Assembly: GCA_023228065.1 (NCBI GenBank) | Contig: JALOBX010000019.1 | Span: forward strand, 1-6,111 | Length of the DNA: 6,111 nt | Reading direction: 5' to 3' | Origin: Candidatus Pacearchaeota archaeon | GTDB taxonomy: Archaea; Nanoarchaeota; Nanoarchaeia; Pacearchaeales; GW2011-AR1 | Shown: positions 5,551 through 6,111 of the stretch, in pieces | Layout of the letters: each line of letters begins with the position of its first letter | How positions within the stretch are numbered: position 1 is the first letter of the stretch | The notes under the pieces: model-generated | The model's input: only the letters and a program-made list of their open reading frames with translations | Databases searched by the model: none | What the model was told of the DNA's origin: nothing | Made by a program: the position numbers and the translations under genes

Positions 5551-5957
5551 TATTCTCCACCGTTTACAGGTTCACACATTTCCAACATATTTTTTTCAGG
5601 GTCTCGGCAAAACATTACTTTATGAGTTCCACTTTTGTCTAATTTGATTTCGGAACAATCTATTTCAAATTCTCTTAACTTGTTTCTCATATATTGCACA
5701 TTTTCTACAGTAAAAGCTATATGATTAAAAGAATCGTTAGTTTTTTGGGGTAACCAATATAATTCTAATATATCTCCACTATCAGTAGCTAATTTGACCC
5801 AAGTTAGGGAATCTAATCCCAAAAGAGACTTAATAAAGTCTCCTTCCTCCACTTCACTATTTACATAGTGCAAACCTAATACTTTTCTATAGAAGTAGTC
5901 GGCTCGTTCCAGATTATCCACACATAAGCAGCTATGTCTAATGTTTTTTATACTCAT
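5550..5957 (-). CDS. VOC family (glyoxalase/bleomycin resistance fold) metalloenzyme
   Basis: The 135 residues, a typical length for one VOC protein, carry two beta-alpha-beta-beta-beta modules. Candidate metal ligands sit at the expected places: H8 (NIRHSCLCV), E65 (DILELYW), H79 (FNHIAFTV) and E126 (NMLEMCEP). The pattern ADYFYRKVLGL (19-29) is the usual first helix, and FCRDPEKNMLEM (116-127) is the usual last hairpin. Members include glyoxalase I, methylmalonyl-CoA epimerase, dioxygenases and resistance proteins. With all four ligands present, an enzyme is more likely than a binding protein, but the reaction cannot be assigned. Its ATG overlaps the TGA of the aminotransferase (ATGA), and its stop overlaps the next start (TAATG), so it is tightly coupled on both sides. 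The nearest purine-rich ribosome site, GAGG at 5971-5974, is 13 bases upstream, which is long and suggests reliance on coupling. Confidence 0.85.
   Translation of the reverse strand: MSIKNIRHSCLCVDNLERADYFYRKVLGLHYVNSEVEEGDFIKSLLGLDSLTWVKLATDSGDILELYWLPQKTNDSFNHIAFTVENVQYMRNKLREFEIDCSEIKLDKSGTHKVMFCRDPEKNMLEMCEPVNGGE
5555..5561 (-). promoter_or_regulatory. Shine-Dalgarno site inherited by the endonuclease-radical SAM fusion
   Basis: GGTGGAG on the minus strand, in the last VOC codons, ends four bases before the ATG at 5550-5548. It probably served the radical SAM gene before the endonuclease was inserted (inference). Confidence 0.6.
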
Positions 5958-6109
5958 TGTAGTTTAATGACCTCTTTTATGATATTTAGTCCTTCCATCA
6001 TAGCTTCATTTGTAAGCGTTAAGGGGGGAGCTAACTTCACGGATGTTTTATGTGTTCTTATGAGTAATAAACCTTTTTTAAAACATTCCATAACTATTCT
6101 ATCAGCTTC
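5954..6109 (-). CDS. Class III PLP-dependent aminotransferase, C-terminal fragment (5' end outside window)
   Basis: Fifty-one C-terminal residues run in from the right edge and stop at TGA 5954-5956. CFKKGLLLIRTHKTSVKLAPPLTLTNEAMMEGLNIIKEVI is the closing region of class III (acetylornithine/4-aminobutyrate-type) aminotransferases. In those enzymes the small domain ends with a KGLL strand, a (R/K)LAPPL strand and a final helix of the EGL.I..E type. The PLP-binding lysine and substrate-binding residues lie outside the window, so the amino acceptor is unknown. In this gene set it could aminate a keto-sugar or an aldehyde (inference). It is translationally coupled to the VOC gene through an ATGA overlap and heads the part of the array seen here. 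Confidence 0.75.
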   Translation of the reverse strand, partial: EADRIVMECFKKGLLLIRTHKTSVKLAPPLTLTNEAMMEGLNIIKEVIKLQ

Positions 6110-6111
6110 TT

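Overview
The window is AT-rich and very densely packed. It looks like part of a bacteriophage, prophage or phage-derived contig from an uncultured host. Supporting signs are almost no intergenic space, TAATG and ATGA stop/start overlaps, a lectin-like virion-type protein, and two homing endonuclease (HEG) domains of different nuclease families. TAA and TGA both act as stops, so there is no sign of a recoded genetic code. No rRNA, tRNA, CRISPR array, integrase or origin is visible.

Layout. On the plus strand, bases 1-1390 hold the 3' end of a PD-(D/E)XK-type nuclease gene and, overlapping its stop by one base, a 388-residue protein with a LamG/concanavalin-A-like domain and a second beta-rich module. 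Everything from 1377 to 6111 is one minus-strand array, read right to left: the C-terminus of a class III PLP aminotransferase; a VOC (glyoxalase-fold) protein; a 515-residue protein that joins a complete GIY-YIG/NUMOD3 homing endonuclease in frame to a radical SAM protein with a Cys-containing C-terminal domain; an orphan C-terminal piece of a second, diverged radical SAM protein; a small uncharacterised ORF; a GT-A/GT2-like glycosyltransferase; a zinc-ribbon/NUMOD3/Vsr-like homing endonuclease; and a small nucleotide-diphospho-sugar transferase-like protein. The two strands converge with a 14-base overlap.

Likely biology (inference). With the endonucleases removed, the minus-strand genes read as a small biosynthetic and transfer cassette: aminotransferase, VOC enzyme, radical SAM enzyme(s), then two glycosyltransferases. 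Such a set could build and attach an unusual amino-sugar or modified residue to a surface, virion or DNA target. It faces a virion-like lectin gene.

The most striking point is how the two HEGs sit. Both begin exactly at a TAATG gene junction. In each case the HEG occupies the upstream gene's stop/start overlap, and so takes over the ribosome-binding context there. One resolves its 3' end by an out-of-frame 26-base overlap with the displaced glycosyltransferase gene. The other resolves it by in-frame fusion to the radical SAM enzyme, which has no obvious start codon of its own left. This suggests that HEGs in this lineage invade operon start-codon junctions.
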